Source: Streptomyces zagrosensis (GTDB lineage Bacteria > Actinomycetota > Actinomycetes > Streptomycetales > Streptomycetaceae). Taken from it: 64,000 nt of DNA. Positions 44,624-53,222 of the stretch are shown in pieces (position 1 is the first letter of the stretch; each line of letters begins with the position of its first letter). Under the pieces are notes generated by a model. That model was not told where the DNA came from. It ran no database searches and saw only the letters and a list, made by a program, of their open reading frames with translations. The DNA is taken from contig NZ_JACHJL010000027.1 in the NCBI RefSeq assembly GCF_014203645.1, forward strand, positions 33,773-97,772. Direction: 5' to 3'. Made by a program: the position numbers and the translations under genes.

Positions 44624-45491
44624 GGAACGTTCCTCCTAGAGGTGGGAGTTCGTGCACGGTGGCGGGCGGTGCGCTGCGGTGGTGGTGATGTGCTCTTAGG
44701 CGGTGCGTGGAGGCTTCGATGGGGTCGCGTGCGACGGGGCGTTGCTGCGGTGCTGTGCCGCGCGGCGCGTCGTCGGGTACGAGACGTGGGCCCTGCTCGG
44801 ATGGGGTGTGCGGCTCGCTGTGCGGTGACGCTGGTGATCTCTTGGACGAAGTCACTGTGGCCGACCGGCGGTCGCCTTGACGGGCGCCGGGCGTATGCGA
44901 GAGCAGTTGAGGGAAATGTAAAGAAGGCTTCCTGTCTCGTCAACAGCTCTTGACTGACGTCACAGGGATCGCGATTCTGCAACGAGAGCCACTGTGGGCG
45001 TCCGGCGTGAAGTTCGGACACTCCAGGCATAGTTGAGCCCGTTCAGCACCATGCTTGTCGGCCCGATCGGTGCGCCGTACCGGGCCACACGTCACCGTAC
45101 GACGGGGTAAGCCAAGCCGTCTTTACGCACCATCAACGGGGCCCTTCCAGCAGGCACGTACCCGTGCTCCGTACACGGGAACTGGCACCCAACGGCAATC
45201 CGGCACGGACACCGCCTGAGCACACGCAAACACTCACCCGCCCCCGCACGTTCAGGCGCGCGACGCGGTCTGCTCGCGCGCCCCCGGCCCATGGCGGAAG
45301 TCGGGTACACGACCCTGCACACGACGCTCTTGCGCCGCGCCCGAGCGGGCTGCCAGGCCAAGCAAAAACCAGCGAAAAGGTCAGTGAACTCACCGAAGCG
45401 TTCAGGAGAAAGGAGCAAATGGGAGCGAGAAGAAAGCAGGCCGAGAAGGCACGGAAAGCCCAGTAAAGGCAGCGAAAGGCAGGTATGGCTC
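44624..45491. promoter_or_regulatory. Divergent region between sugar dehydrogenase and pqqA
   Basis: No standard gene is seen in these 868 nt apart from a short upstream ORF (45419-45466). A tgacgtca palindrome lies at 44955-44962. The length and position suggest regulated divergent promoters and a long pqqA leader. Confidence 0.4.
45419..45466 (+). CDS. 15-residue upstream ORF ahead of pqqA
   Basis: An ATG with an excellent ribosome site (aggagaaaggag) opens a 16-codon frame, MGARRKQAEKARKAQ then stop, 25 nt before pqqA. The peptide is strongly basic. It may be a leader peptide that tunes pqqA translation; pqqA itself has a weaker site. Chance cannot be excluded. Confidence 0.4.
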   Translation: MGARRKQAEKARKAQ

Positions 45492-45656
45492 ATGACGGAA
45501 TCCGTACAGCAGGCGGTCGAGCGGCAATCACGGCCGGTCGATCCCGCGGTCTCGGCGGCCCCGGCGTCCGAAGGGTCCGCCGGGTGGCACACGCCTGACT
45601 ACACGGTCGTTGAGACCGCGCTCGAAGTCACCGCGTACTCCCTGAGCAACCGTTAG
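45492..45656 (+). CDS. pqqA: PQQ precursor peptide PqqA
   Basis: The 54-residue peptide contains the conserved Glu45-xxx-Tyr49 pair in ETALEVTAYSLSNR, whose side chains are cross-linked by PqqE to build PQQ. A Trp-x-x-Pro (WHTPDY) precedes it, as in other PqqA. It is longer at the N-terminus than the ~23-residue enterobacterial form. It is followed 8 nt later by pqqB. Confidence 0.93.
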   Translation: MTESVQQAVERQSRPVDPAVSAAPASEGSAGWHTPDYTVVETALEVTAYSLSNR

Positions 45657-45664
45657 CCGGCGTC

Positions 45665-46822
45665 GTGCTGCTGCGGGTACTCGGTACCGCGGCGGGCGGC
45701 GGCATACCGCAGTGGAATTGCGCGTGCCCCAGTTGTACCGGGGCACGCGCCCATCCCGCCCGGCGCCGCCACCACGCCTCGCTGGCCGTACAGGCAACGG
45801 AAGGCCGTTGGTACATCGTCAATGCGACGCCCGACATCGGGGACCAGATCGAGGGCTGCCCACCGCTGCGCCCCAGACCCGGAACCCGCCGCAGCCCGGT
45901 GGCCGGGCTCATCTTGACCGACGCCGAACTCGACCACACGCTGGGCATCGCCAGGCTGCGCGAGGCCGCCGGCCTTGAGGTGCTCGCCACCGGCGCCGTA
46001 CGGGACGCCCTGCTCAATCGGCTGGGACTCGGAACCGTCCTTGGCCCGTACACCGAACTGCGCTGGCGCGAACTGCCCCATGGACAGGCGGTCCCCCTCG
46101 GACAGGCGCCCGGGCCCGGCCCGGCCGAGCCGGCCGACCCGGCAGCGCGTGCCAACCCGGGGCTGCCCGCTGCGCCGGGCGATGACGCCGGGTGGGCGAT
46201 CGCGGAACGGGCCGGGAGGTTGGCCACCGACGAGGCCGACAGCGGCCTCTTGGTGGAGGTCAGCGCCATCCCAGTATCCCGCAAGCGCCCGCGGTACGCC
46301 GTGCCAGCGGACAGCCCGGGCCCCGGCGGCAAGCGCGCGGCGGGCCTCGGCGACGACGGCCCGGCCGAAACCGGCGGCGCGAGCGGGAGCACGAGCGGGG
46401 GAGCGGACCGAAGGGGGAGCGAGGAGCAGGGCCGCGATGGTGGTGGGTGGGTCGTTGCTCTGCGGATCACCGACCGGGTGTCCGGCGCAACCGCCCTCTA
46501 CGCTCCGGCGATCGCCACGTGGTCCGCAGAGCTGGCGGACGCGGTGGCCGAAGCCGACTGCGTGATCGTTGACGGGACGTTCTGGGACGAAGACGAACCA
46601 TGCCGCGCCGGAATCGGCACACGTACCGCCACCGGCATGGGCCACCTGCCGATCGTCGGGCCCGGCGGCACGGCCGAACGCCTGTCCACGCTCCACGCTC
46701 GCTGTCTCTACACCCATCTCAACAACACCAACCCCCTCGTGGACCCGGGCGCGGCGGAGCACCGCCGGCTCGCCGAGTGGGGCATCGAGGTAGCCGCTGA
46801 CGGGATGGTGATCGAGCTGTGA
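45665..46822 (+). CDS. pqqB: PqqB hydroxylase (metallo-beta-lactamase fold), with insertions
   Basis: The protein starts MLLRVLGTAAGGGIPQWNCACPSC (the PqqB CxCxxC site) and has LTDAELDHTLGIARLRE and VIVDGTFWDEDE, fitting PqqB, which oxidises the PqqA-derived Glu-Tyr intermediate. It has 385 residues against about 300 in most PqqB. The excess is in low-complexity insertions near residues 145-170 and 217-260, rich in Gly, Pro, Ala and Ser. The GTG at 45665 was used. Confidence 0.92.
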   Translation: MLLRVLGTAAGGGIPQWNCACPSCTGARAHPARRRHHASLAVQATEGRWYIVNATPDIGDQIEGCPPLRPRPGTRRSPVAGLILTDAELDHTLGIARLREAAGLEVLATGAVRDALLNRLGLGTVLGPYTELRWRELPHGQAVPLGQAPGPGPAEPADPAARANPGLPAAPGDDAGWAIAERAGRLATDEADSGLLVEVSAIPVSRKRPRYAVPADSPGPGGKRAAGLGDDGPAETGGASGSTSGGADRRGSEEQGRDGGGWVVALRITDRVSGATALYAPAIATWSAELADAVAEADCVIVDGTFWDEDEPCRAGIGTRTATGMGHLPIVGPGGTAERLSTLHARCLYTHLNNTNPLVDPGAAEHRRLAEWGIEVAADGMVIEL

Positions 46823-47874
46823 GCAAAGCTGCGGTGAGAGCCGGCGAGGGTCCGCAGACCGCCGGGGGAGAGGGCACGGGATCGGGGCCAGGGCCGGGAG
46901 CGCGCCCGGAAACCGGTGCCGGCGGCCGGAGAGCGGACGTGAGTCTGGGCGCGGATGAGCGTACGAAAGTGCCCGCGGGCCCCCATACGGCCGCGGGCTC
47001 GGACGCCGCCGTGAGCCGGGAGGGCACGGACACTGTGAGCGCGGATACCGTGAGCGCGGACGGCGGCGCGGGTGTGGGCAAAGCGGCGCGTGTGAACGGC
47101 ACCGCGGGTCTGGGCGGGCAGACACAGGCGTGGGCGGCCGACGCAGCGGCGTTCGAGGCACGGCTGCGGGCCGTGGCCACGGGGCGCTACCACGACCGGC
47201 ACCCGTTCAACGTGCGGATGCACGAGGGGCAGTTGACCCCCAGCGAGCTACGCCGCTGGGTCCTCAACCGCTTCCACTACCAGCGCCACATCCCCATCAA
47301 GGACGCCCTGGTCATGGCCAAGTTCGACACCCGCGAGCAGCGCCGGACATGGCTGCGCAGGGTGCAGGACCACGACGGCAAAGTCGAAGGCGAGGGCGGG
47401 ATCGAGAACTGGCTGCGGCTTGGCACGGCCGTGGGACTCGATCGCGAGGTGCTGCTCTCGGGAGAGGGAGTGCTGCCCGGGGTGCGGCTCGCGGTGGACG
47501 GCTATGTCAACTTCTGCCGCCACGGTTCGCCGCTTGAGGCGGTTGCCGCCTCGCTGACCGAGCTGTCCGCACCCGGGATCATGCTCACCCGCATCGACGC
47601 TTTCGAACGCCACTACCAGTGGATCGACCCGGCCGGGCTCGCGTACTTCCGCATCCGCGAACACCAAGGGCGCCGGGACAGCAGGGAGGCCCTGGACCTC
47701 GTGCTGTCCTGGGCCAAGGCCGCTGCCGACCAGGACCGGGCGGTGGCCGCGCTCAGCTTCAAGTGCGATGTGCTCTGGTCACTCCTTGATGCGGTGGCGC
47801 ACGCTGACACGGCTGACCCCGCCACCCGTTCCGACCCCGCCACCCGTTCCGACCGAGCCGGGTGGCGGCCGTGA
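46819..47874 (+). CDS. pqqC: PqqC oxidase with long N-terminal extension
   Basis: The PqqC core runs from about residue 105: GRYHDRHPFNVRMHEGQL, NRFHYQRHIPIKDALVMAK, QDHDGKVEGEGGIENWL and FERHYQWIDP. PqqC carries out the final oxidation and ring closure without metal. The GTG at 46819 overlaps the pqqB stop but adds ~100 low-complexity residues; an internal GTG near 47092 is possible. A duplicated Pro-Ala-Thr-Arg-Ser-Asp repeat ends the protein. Confidence 0.92.
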   Translation: MSKAAVRAGEGPQTAGGEGTGSGPGPGARPETGAGGRRADVSLGADERTKVPAGPHTAAGSDAAVSREGTDTVSADTVSADGGAGVGKAARVNGTAGLGGQTQAWAADAAAFEARLRAVATGRYHDRHPFNVRMHEGQLTPSELRRWVLNRFHYQRHIPIKDALVMAKFDTREQRRTWLRRVQDHDGKVEGEGGIENWLRLGTAVGLDREVLLSGEGVLPGVRLAVDGYVNFCRHGSPLEAVAASLTELSAPGIMLTRIDAFERHYQWIDPAGLAYFRIREHQGRRDSREALDLVLSWAKAAADQDRAVAALSFKCDVLWSLLDAVAHADTADPATRSDPATRSDRAGWRP

Positions 47875-48320
47875 GCGCGGCGCGGCACGCGCGGACGTAC
47901 GCGGCGACGAGGCCGGGTACGTGGACCCACTCGGTGGGCGACACGACACGTCCCCCGAGCAGTCACCCGAGCGGGGCGGAGGAGTACGCGAGCGGAGCAG
48001 GAGCATATGTGAGCGGAGTGAAGCCTCGCACCGGAGAGACGGCACAGGGCGCTGCCGGGGCCGACGCCGGTTGGCAACCCGTGCTGGCCCCCTCCGTACT
48101 GCTGCGTCGGGACCGGGTGCGGCGGACGGAATTGCTGGTGCTGCCCGAGCGGGTGGTGGTCCTCAACGACCGGGCGGCCGACGTAGTGCGGCTGTGTGAC
48201 GGGCGGCGCGCTGTCGGCCAGATCGTACGGGAGTTGGCAGACCGCTTTCCCGACGCGCCGGTCGCGGACGAGGTTCCCGCGTTCCTGACGCGGCTGCGTG
48301 AACAGGGGTGGCTGCGATGA
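47871..48320 (+). CDS. pqqD: PqqD peptide chaperone
   Basis: The C-terminal ~90 residues form the PqqD domain (LAPSVLLRRDRVRRTELLVLP, VVLNDRAADVVRLCDGRRAV), which delivers PqqA to PqqE. It overlaps pqqC (GTGA) and pqqE (ATGA). The N-terminal ~60 residues are extra and may reflect a start further downstream. Confidence 0.9.
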   Translation: MSAARHARTYAATRPGTWTHSVGDTTRPPSSHPSGAEEYASGAGAYVSGVKPRTGETAQGAAGADAGWQPVLAPSVLLRRDRVRRTELLVLPERVVVLNDRAADVVRLCDGRRAVGQIVRELADRFPDAPVADEVPAFLTRLREQGWLR

Positions 48321-49633
48321 GCGACGGACACGGACGTCCCTGGGCGCTGCTAGCCGAGCTCACCCACGGCTGCCCGCTGCACTGCCCGTACTGCTCGAAT
48401 CCCCTCGAACTCGCTCGCCGCTCACAGGAGTTGACCACCGACGAGTGGCGGGACGTGTTGCGCCAGGCCGGGGAGTACGGGGTCGTACAGACCCATCTGT
48501 CGGGCGGCGAGCCACTGCTGCGCACCGACCTGGCGGAGATCGTCGCAGCCGCCGATGTGGCCGGTATCTACACCCAGCTTGTCACCAGCGGCGTAGGGCT
48601 CACCGAGGCCAGGTTAGGCGCCCTGGTGGACGCCGGGCTGCGCAGTGTGCAGCTCTCGGTCCAGCACGCCGATGCCGCGCGCTCCGACCGGATCGCCGGG
48701 CATCGGGCATTCGCCGCCAAAGAGCGGGCGGCGGCGCTGATCCGCAAGACCGGGCTGCCACTCGGCGTCAATGTGGTGCTGCACCGCGACAATCTCGACG
48801 CCGTGAACGCGATCGTGGATCTCGGGGTGGCCTGGGGCGCCGAGCGGATCGAACTCGCCAACACACAGTTCTACGGCTGGGCCCTTCGCAACCGGGAGGC
48901 GCTGTTGCCAAGCCGTGCGCAACTGGCCAGTGCCGGTGCGGTCATTGAGCGCCGACGAGCGGAGCTGGCGGGCACGACCGAACTGGTGTGGGTGGTGCCG
49001 GACTACTTCGACGGCGTGGCCAAGCCGTGCATGGGCGGCTGGGGCGCGGTATCGCTGACCATCGCCCCGGACGGTACGGCGCTACCCTGCCCTGCGGCGT
49101 CGGTGCTGCCGGGCCTGGACCCGCCCAACGTACGTGACCGGCGGCTGGAATGGATTTGGGAGTCCTCCCCGGCGTTCAACCGGTACCGGGGCACGGCGTG
49201 GATGGCCGAGCCCTGCCGGAGTTGCCCGCGTAAGGAGAGCGACTTCGGCGGGTGCCGCTGCCAGGCGTACGCGCTGACGGGCGATGCGGCACGCACGGAC
49301 CCGGCGTGCGCTCTCTCACCCGACCATGGGTTGGTACGCGCGGTGGCCGATTCGCCCCGCGGCGCCCACGCGCAGGCGCCGCTGCCGCACCCCACCTACG
49401 ATGCGCGCGCCTCCCCGGCCGAGCCGCTACGGGGCCAGGGAGAAGGAGCTCGGGCGCCCCAGGACCAGATCCCGTACATCTACCGCACGCCGGCAGCCGG
49501 GGGCCGTACGCTCCAGCCCGCACCACCCGCCCCGCGCCCCGCACGCCACACCACGCCCGCCCACACCTCCCCGCCGCCGCCCGGGCAGGCCCCCGCGCCG
49601 CCGCCTCGGAAGCCGCCGGAGCTGGGCCCGTGA
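48317..49633 (+). CDS. pqqE: PqqE radical SAM cross-linking enzyme
   Basis: The radical SAM cluster motif is CPLHCPYC; SGGEPLL follows. SPASM auxiliary cysteines lie in AKPCMGG, LPCPAA and PCRSCPRKESDFGGCRC. It forms the Glu-Tyr carbon-carbon bond in PqqA. The protein has a ~95-residue Pro-rich C-terminal extension (from about PLPHPTYDARAS). The ATG at 48317 overlaps the pqqD stop. Confidence 0.95.
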   Translation: MSDGHGRPWALLAELTHGCPLHCPYCSNPLELARRSQELTTDEWRDVLRQAGEYGVVQTHLSGGEPLLRTDLAEIVAAADVAGIYTQLVTSGVGLTEARLGALVDAGLRSVQLSVQHADAARSDRIAGHRAFAAKERAAALIRKTGLPLGVNVVLHRDNLDAVNAIVDLGVAWGAERIELANTQFYGWALRNREALLPSRAQLASAGAVIERRRAELAGTTELVWVVPDYFDGVAKPCMGGWGAVSLTIAPDGTALPCPAASVLPGLDPPNVRDRRLEWIWESSPAFNRYRGTAWMAEPCRSCPRKESDFGGCRCQAYALTGDAARTDPACALSPDHGLVRAVADSPRGAHAQAPLPHPTYDARASPAEPLRGQGEGARAPQDQIPYIYRTPAAGGRTLQPAPPAPRPARHTTPAHTSPPPPGQAPAPPPRKPPELGP

Positions 49634-49742
49634 CCTGCGGTAAGGGGTAAGCGGAAGCCGCATGGTTCGAGGAGCCGGAAGGGGAGGTGAGATAAAGCGT
49701 GAAATCCGGGCACCCGAAACGTGCTCGGACCCGGGAGGCACC

Positions 49743-50402
49743 ATGACCCGCACGGCCGCACAGGACGTCTACACGGGCTTCGACCACATGCCCATCGCCG
49801 GCGAGTGGCGAGCCGGCGGAGCCGGCCGTTCCCGTCCCAACACCGATCCGTACACCGGTGAGGTCCTGCTGGAGACGACACTGGCCGATGCCCGAGACCT
49901 GGACGAGGCGTACCGCGCTGCCAGGGTCGCCCGCTCCGTCGCGGACGGCGCCGAACTCGTCCTCACCGGTGAGCCCACCGGGCCCACGGGACAGGTCCTG
50001 CCGCCGCAGGTTCTGCTGGGTGACACCGGTAAGAACGGTCACACCGGTAAGAACGGTGACAATACTGTCACCACCGCCAAAGAGGAGGTGTTCGGGCCGG
50101 TCGCTACCGTCATCGCAGCGGACGGCGAGGAAGACGCCCTCCGCCTGGCCAACGACACCGAGTACGGCCTGTCCAGCGGCGTCTATACGCGCGACGTCGA
50201 GCGCGGCCTGCGGTTCGCCCTCCGCGTGCAAGCGGGGATGACCCACGTCAACGACACCACCGTCCACGATGACGCCCATATCGCCTTTGGCGGAGAGAAG
50301 AACTCCGGGCTGGGGCGCTTCGGCGGTGACTGGGTCGTGGACGAGTTCACCACCCAGCACTGGGTGAGTGTGCAACACGCGCCACGCGAGTTCCGGTACT
50401 GA
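49743..50402 (+). pseudogene. Internally deleted aldehyde dehydrogenase
   Basis: The frame begins like an ALDH (GEWRAGGAGRSRPNTDPYTGEVL, DLDEAYRAARVA) and then jumps directly to the C-terminal part (GAELVLTGEPTGPTGQVLPP, EEVFGPVATVIAADGEEDAL, GGEKNSGLGRFGG). About half of a normal ~480-residue enzyme, including the catalytic Cys and general-base Glu, is missing. The deletion is in frame, so a 219-residue protein could be made but not as an active ALDH. A GKNG repeat lies near the join. Confidence 0.82.
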
Positions 50403-50497
50403 CATTACGGGGGAGTCCCCTCACCGGAAGGCACCGGAGGAGCCTTTTACCATGGTTGCCAATGGTTGCCGAGGGGCGACCGGGCTCATCCACCGAA

Positions 50498-50545
50498 TGA
50501 CCAGACCAGGATTGACCAGACCAGGACCAGGATGACCAGACCAGG
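50498..50545 (+). repeat. Three copies of tgaccagaccagg
   Basis: The 13-nt sequence begins at 50498, 50513 and 50533 in the 191-nt gap between the deleted aldehyde dehydrogenase and the DUF2267 gene. The spacing is uneven, so it could be a repeated protein-binding site or a slippage product. Confidence 0.8.
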
Positions 50546-50593
50546 CCGGTCTCCGCCGGGCGACCAGACCGTGCCCTCGCGTCAGTCAGTGCC

Positions 50594-51028
50594 TCAATCA
50601 GTCCAGTCCGTACTCTCGGCGGCGCGGCTGACGGGCATGAGTTCGCGGATGTCCGCGGGCAGCGCCCCTGCCACCTTCTGTGTCAGTTCCGGAGCGAGGG
50701 CAGCGTCGAGCACCTCCAACACGGCGGCGGCCTCGCGTACGGCCATGTCCTCGTCGGTGCCCGCTCGGCCGGCGACCCGCCCGACGAACGTCGTCAGGTC
50801 GAATCGCTCGCCCGTACTGTCCGCGGTGCCGTCAGCGGAGGCACCCGTCGCCTGCCGGGCGGAGGCGGCCAGTTCCGGTGGCAGTTGGGCGGCCATATGG
50901 TCGGCGAGTCCGGGCGGCAGCCGTTCGGCCAGCGTGCTCAGCACGGCCTGTGTCGCCCGTTCGGCCGGCCCCCGGCCCGGCAACTGAGCGAGCGCCTGCA
51001 CCTTTCCAATCATTTCGTCATGCTGCAT
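50594..51028 (-). CDS. DUF2267 protein
   Basis: The 144-residue protein (MQHDEMIGKVQALAQL) has the two similar helical halves of DUF2267 (ERATQAVLSTLAERLPPGLADHMAAQLP and REAAAVLEVLDAALAPELTQKVAGALP). Function is unknown. ggaaggg precedes the ATG at 51028 on the minus strand. Confidence 0.85.
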   Translation of the reverse strand: MQHDEMIGKVQALAQLPGRGPAERATQAVLSTLAERLPPGLADHMAAQLPPELAASARQATGASADGTADSTGERFDLTTFVGRVAGRAGTDEDMAVREAAAVLEVLDAALAPELTQKVAGALPADIRELMPVSRAAESTDWTD

Positions 51029-51375
51029 GAGAGGGCTGTCCCTTCCACGATCTTGTTCGTCGGGCAATGCCGAAGGCGGGGCACGGAACGAGTACCCGGT
51101 GACGGGCCGCTACACCGGCCCGGTTCGAATGGCGAGGGTCTTCGGCACCCATCTGCATCGCTCACGGTGAGAGAGACACCCATGCCGCCGCAGCTCCTCA
51201 CCAGCTGTCGGCAGCGCCGGACACCACCGAAGCCGCTGATCAGCGGCCTACTCCCGGAGGGCCCGTGCGAGGTTTTGAGGAGCGCGTTGCGGTCTCCTCG
51301 CCCAGCCCGAACGCCTCGACACGGTGGGGCGGCTTCGGTCCGGGGCGGAAATGGCCGAGCAGGGCTCGGGCGAAC
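51029..51375. other. Non-coding stretch
   Basis: These 347 nt separate the divergently read DUF2267 region from the SDR 3' end. I see no supported gene or clear structure. Confidence 0.4.
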
Positions 51376-52440
51376 TCAAGGGCTGTCGCTCATCGGAAAA
51401 CGCACGCCGGTCAGTTGCTCCGAGAGCACCCACAGCCGTTGGGCCGTAGCGGAATCCTGGATGGCCTGCTCTCGGCCGCGGAGGGTGGGCTCGCCCCGGA
51501 GCTGGAACGGCCCGTTGGGCACGACATAGCTCCCGCCGGGCAGGCCCGGGACGGTTGAGGCGTACAGGGAGGTCTTAGCGCCCTCCAGCGGGGGACGGAA
51601 CGCGATGCCTACGAGCAGGCGCACGAGCGCCTTATACGCGCGGCCCCTGGTGCTATGGGCGCCGCCGGTGAGCACATGGGAGCGGGTGAGTCCGGGGGCG
51701 ACGGCCATGCTGCGCAGAGCCAACCCGGCAGCTTCAGCCCTCCGTTGTAGTTCCACGGCGAAGTAGAGGTTGGCCCGCTTGGACTGGACGTACGCGAATG
51801 CCGATCGGTAGCGGCGCTCTGCGTTGAGGTTGGCCATGTCGAATCGGGCGAACCGCTGGCCTTCGCTGCTGACGGTGACCACGCGCGGGCTGGCAGCGCC
51901 CAGTAGATGGGGCATGAGTAGCCCCGTGAGAGCGAACGTGCCGAGGTGGTTGACGCCAAACTGCGATTCGAAGCCGTCGCGGGTCCGGGAGAACGGCACC
52001 ATCGCGATGCCGGCGTTGTTGACCAGGAGGTCGAGCCGGTCATGGTTCCAGCTCTGCGCGAAGCTGCGGATGGACGCCAGGTCGGCGAGGTCCAGGCGGC
52101 GTAATTCGGCCTGGGCGTCGGGTACTTCGGCTCGTAGTCGCTGTAGGGCCGCACCCCCGCGCTCGCGGTGACGACAGGCCAATACGACATGGGCGCCGTG
52201 GCGTGCGAGTTCGCGCGCGGTGGCGTATCCGATGCCGCTGTTGGCGCCCGTGACCACGGCCAGCCGTCCCGACTGGTCAGGGATGGAATCCGGCGTCCAC
52301 CTCGTAGTCGAAACCGCCTGCGGCGCCGATGTCTCGAAGCGATCGCCGGCCGGGCGAGGGCAGCGGGCAACGCCATCTATAGCCGCGTTGTCATGGCCAC
52401 GAAGCGAGAGCCGGGCGGTCGCGTGGGAGTTACAGGGCAT
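51376..52440 (-). CDS. Short-chain dehydrogenase/reductase, start codon unclear
   Basis: The catalytic core is clear: VVTGANSGIGYATARELARHGAH, NNAGIAM, the Ser in VTVSSEGQRF and the YxxxK pair in FAYVQSKRANLYF. Relatives start close to RWTPDSIPDQSGR, but no ATG/GTG is present there, so the start was placed at the ATG at 52440 (354 residues with an unusual N-terminal lead). It is divergent from a TetR gene with two palindromic operators between, so it is probably the regulated target. Confidence 0.75.
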   Translation of the reverse strand: MPCNSHATARLSLRGHDNAAIDGVARCPRPAGDRFETSAPQAVSTTRWTPDSIPDQSGRLAVVTGANSGIGYATARELARHGAHVVLACRHRERGGAALQRLRAEVPDAQAELRRLDLADLASIRSFAQSWNHDRLDLLVNNAGIAMVPFSRTRDGFESQFGVNHLGTFALTGLLMPHLLGAASPRVVTVSSEGQRFARFDMANLNAERRYRSAFAYVQSKRANLYFAVELQRRAEAAGLALRSMAVAPGLTRSHVLTGGAHSTRGRAYKALVRLLVGIAFRPPLEGAKTSLYASTVPGLPGGSYVVPNGPFQLRGEPTLRGREQAIQDSATAQRLWVLSEQLTGVRFPMSDSP

Positions 52441-52498
52441 GGGGGGCTTCTTCCATGGTGGGCAGGGGCGACTGCGACTCAGAGGGAACAGCCGCATT

Positions 52499-52513
52499 GC
52501 AACTATTGGTTGC
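52499..52513. promoter_or_regulatory. Palindromic operator GCAAC-N5-GTTGC, distal copy
   Basis: gcaac tattg gttgc is a perfect 5+5 dyad in the divergent SDR/TetR promoter region. An identical half-site pair recurs 51 bp away. This is the expected pattern for binding by the adjacent TetR protein. Confidence 0.7.
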
Positions 52514-52549
52514 GATAAACTGAAGCCTGCCGCACGACCCGTCATCAAC

Positions 52550-52564
52550 GCAACAGGGAGTTGC
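52550..52564. promoter_or_regulatory. Palindromic operator GCAAC-N5-GTTGC, at the TetR ribosome site
   Basis: gcaac aggga gttgc repeats the dyad of 52499-52513, and its centre contains the agggag ribosome site of the TetR gene, one base before the ATG at 52566. Binding here would block transcription or translation start, giving autorepression. Confidence 0.72.
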
Positions 52565-52565
52565 A

Positions 52566-53180
52566 ATGAAGCCAGTTGCGTCAGCCTCACGACGCCCCAC
52601 CGCTGTCGGGCGTGGCAAGAAGATGCGCACCGCCGTCTTGGAGGCGACCATCGCCGAGCTGACGGAGACCGGCTATGCGGCGTTGACCGTCGATGGTGTC
52701 GCCAAACGGGCCGCGGTGCACAAGACGACGATCTACCGGAACTGGAAAGACTCCACCAACCTGGTCGCCGACGCGCTGGCTAGCCACTTCGCCCAGGACA
52801 TTCCCATTCCCGACACCGGGGCGGTGGACAGCGATCTGCGCGAGCTGGCCCGCACGCTCATCAGCACCATGACCACACGCGCAGGCCAGGCCCTGCTCGT
52901 CACCGTCCTCTCGGATGCCGTACGCATTCCTCAACTTGCCGAAGTTAAAAGCGCGCTCTTCGGTGACCGGTTCCGGCGGGCGGCCATCGTCGTCACCCGA
53001 GCCATTGAGCGCGGCGAACTGCCTGCGGACACCGACCCAACCGAACTGCTCAAGACCCTCGCCGCACCGCTCTACTTCCGGCTGGTGTTCACCGGTGAGC
53101 CAGTTGACGAATCGACCGCGGACCATGCAGTTCGCGTCGCGCTGGCTGCCGCGCGCGCCCACGCGTTGCCGCCTGTCTGA
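52566..53180 (+). CDS. TetR-family transcriptional repressor
   Basis: The helix-turn-helix GYAALTVDGVAKRAAVHKTTIYRNW is at about residues 37-61 of 204, followed by a helical ligand-binding half of the AcrR/TetR_C type. It is divergent from the SDR gene, with two operators in between, so it probably represses both. Confidence 0.9.
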   Translation: MKPVASASRRPTAVGRGKKMRTAVLEATIAELTETGYAALTVDGVAKRAAVHKTTIYRNWKDSTNLVADALASHFAQDIPIPDTGAVDSDLRELARTLISTMTTRAGQALLVTVLSDAVRIPQLAEVKSALFGDRFRRAAIVVTRAIERGELPADTDPTELLKTLAAPLYFRLVFTGEPVDESTADHAVRVALAAARAHALPPV

Positions 53181-53222
53181 CCGCAGACACACCTCGGCCC
53201 CCGTTCGCGTCCCGCCGACTGG

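Noticed and set aside
45653..47161. A 502-codon minus-strand frame opposite pqqB/pqqC
   Set aside because: It runs antisense to two well-supported enzymes and has no domain similarity.
50498..50545. CRISPR-like direct repeats
   Set aside because: The repeats are 13 nt, unevenly spaced by a few bases and without spacers or cas genes.
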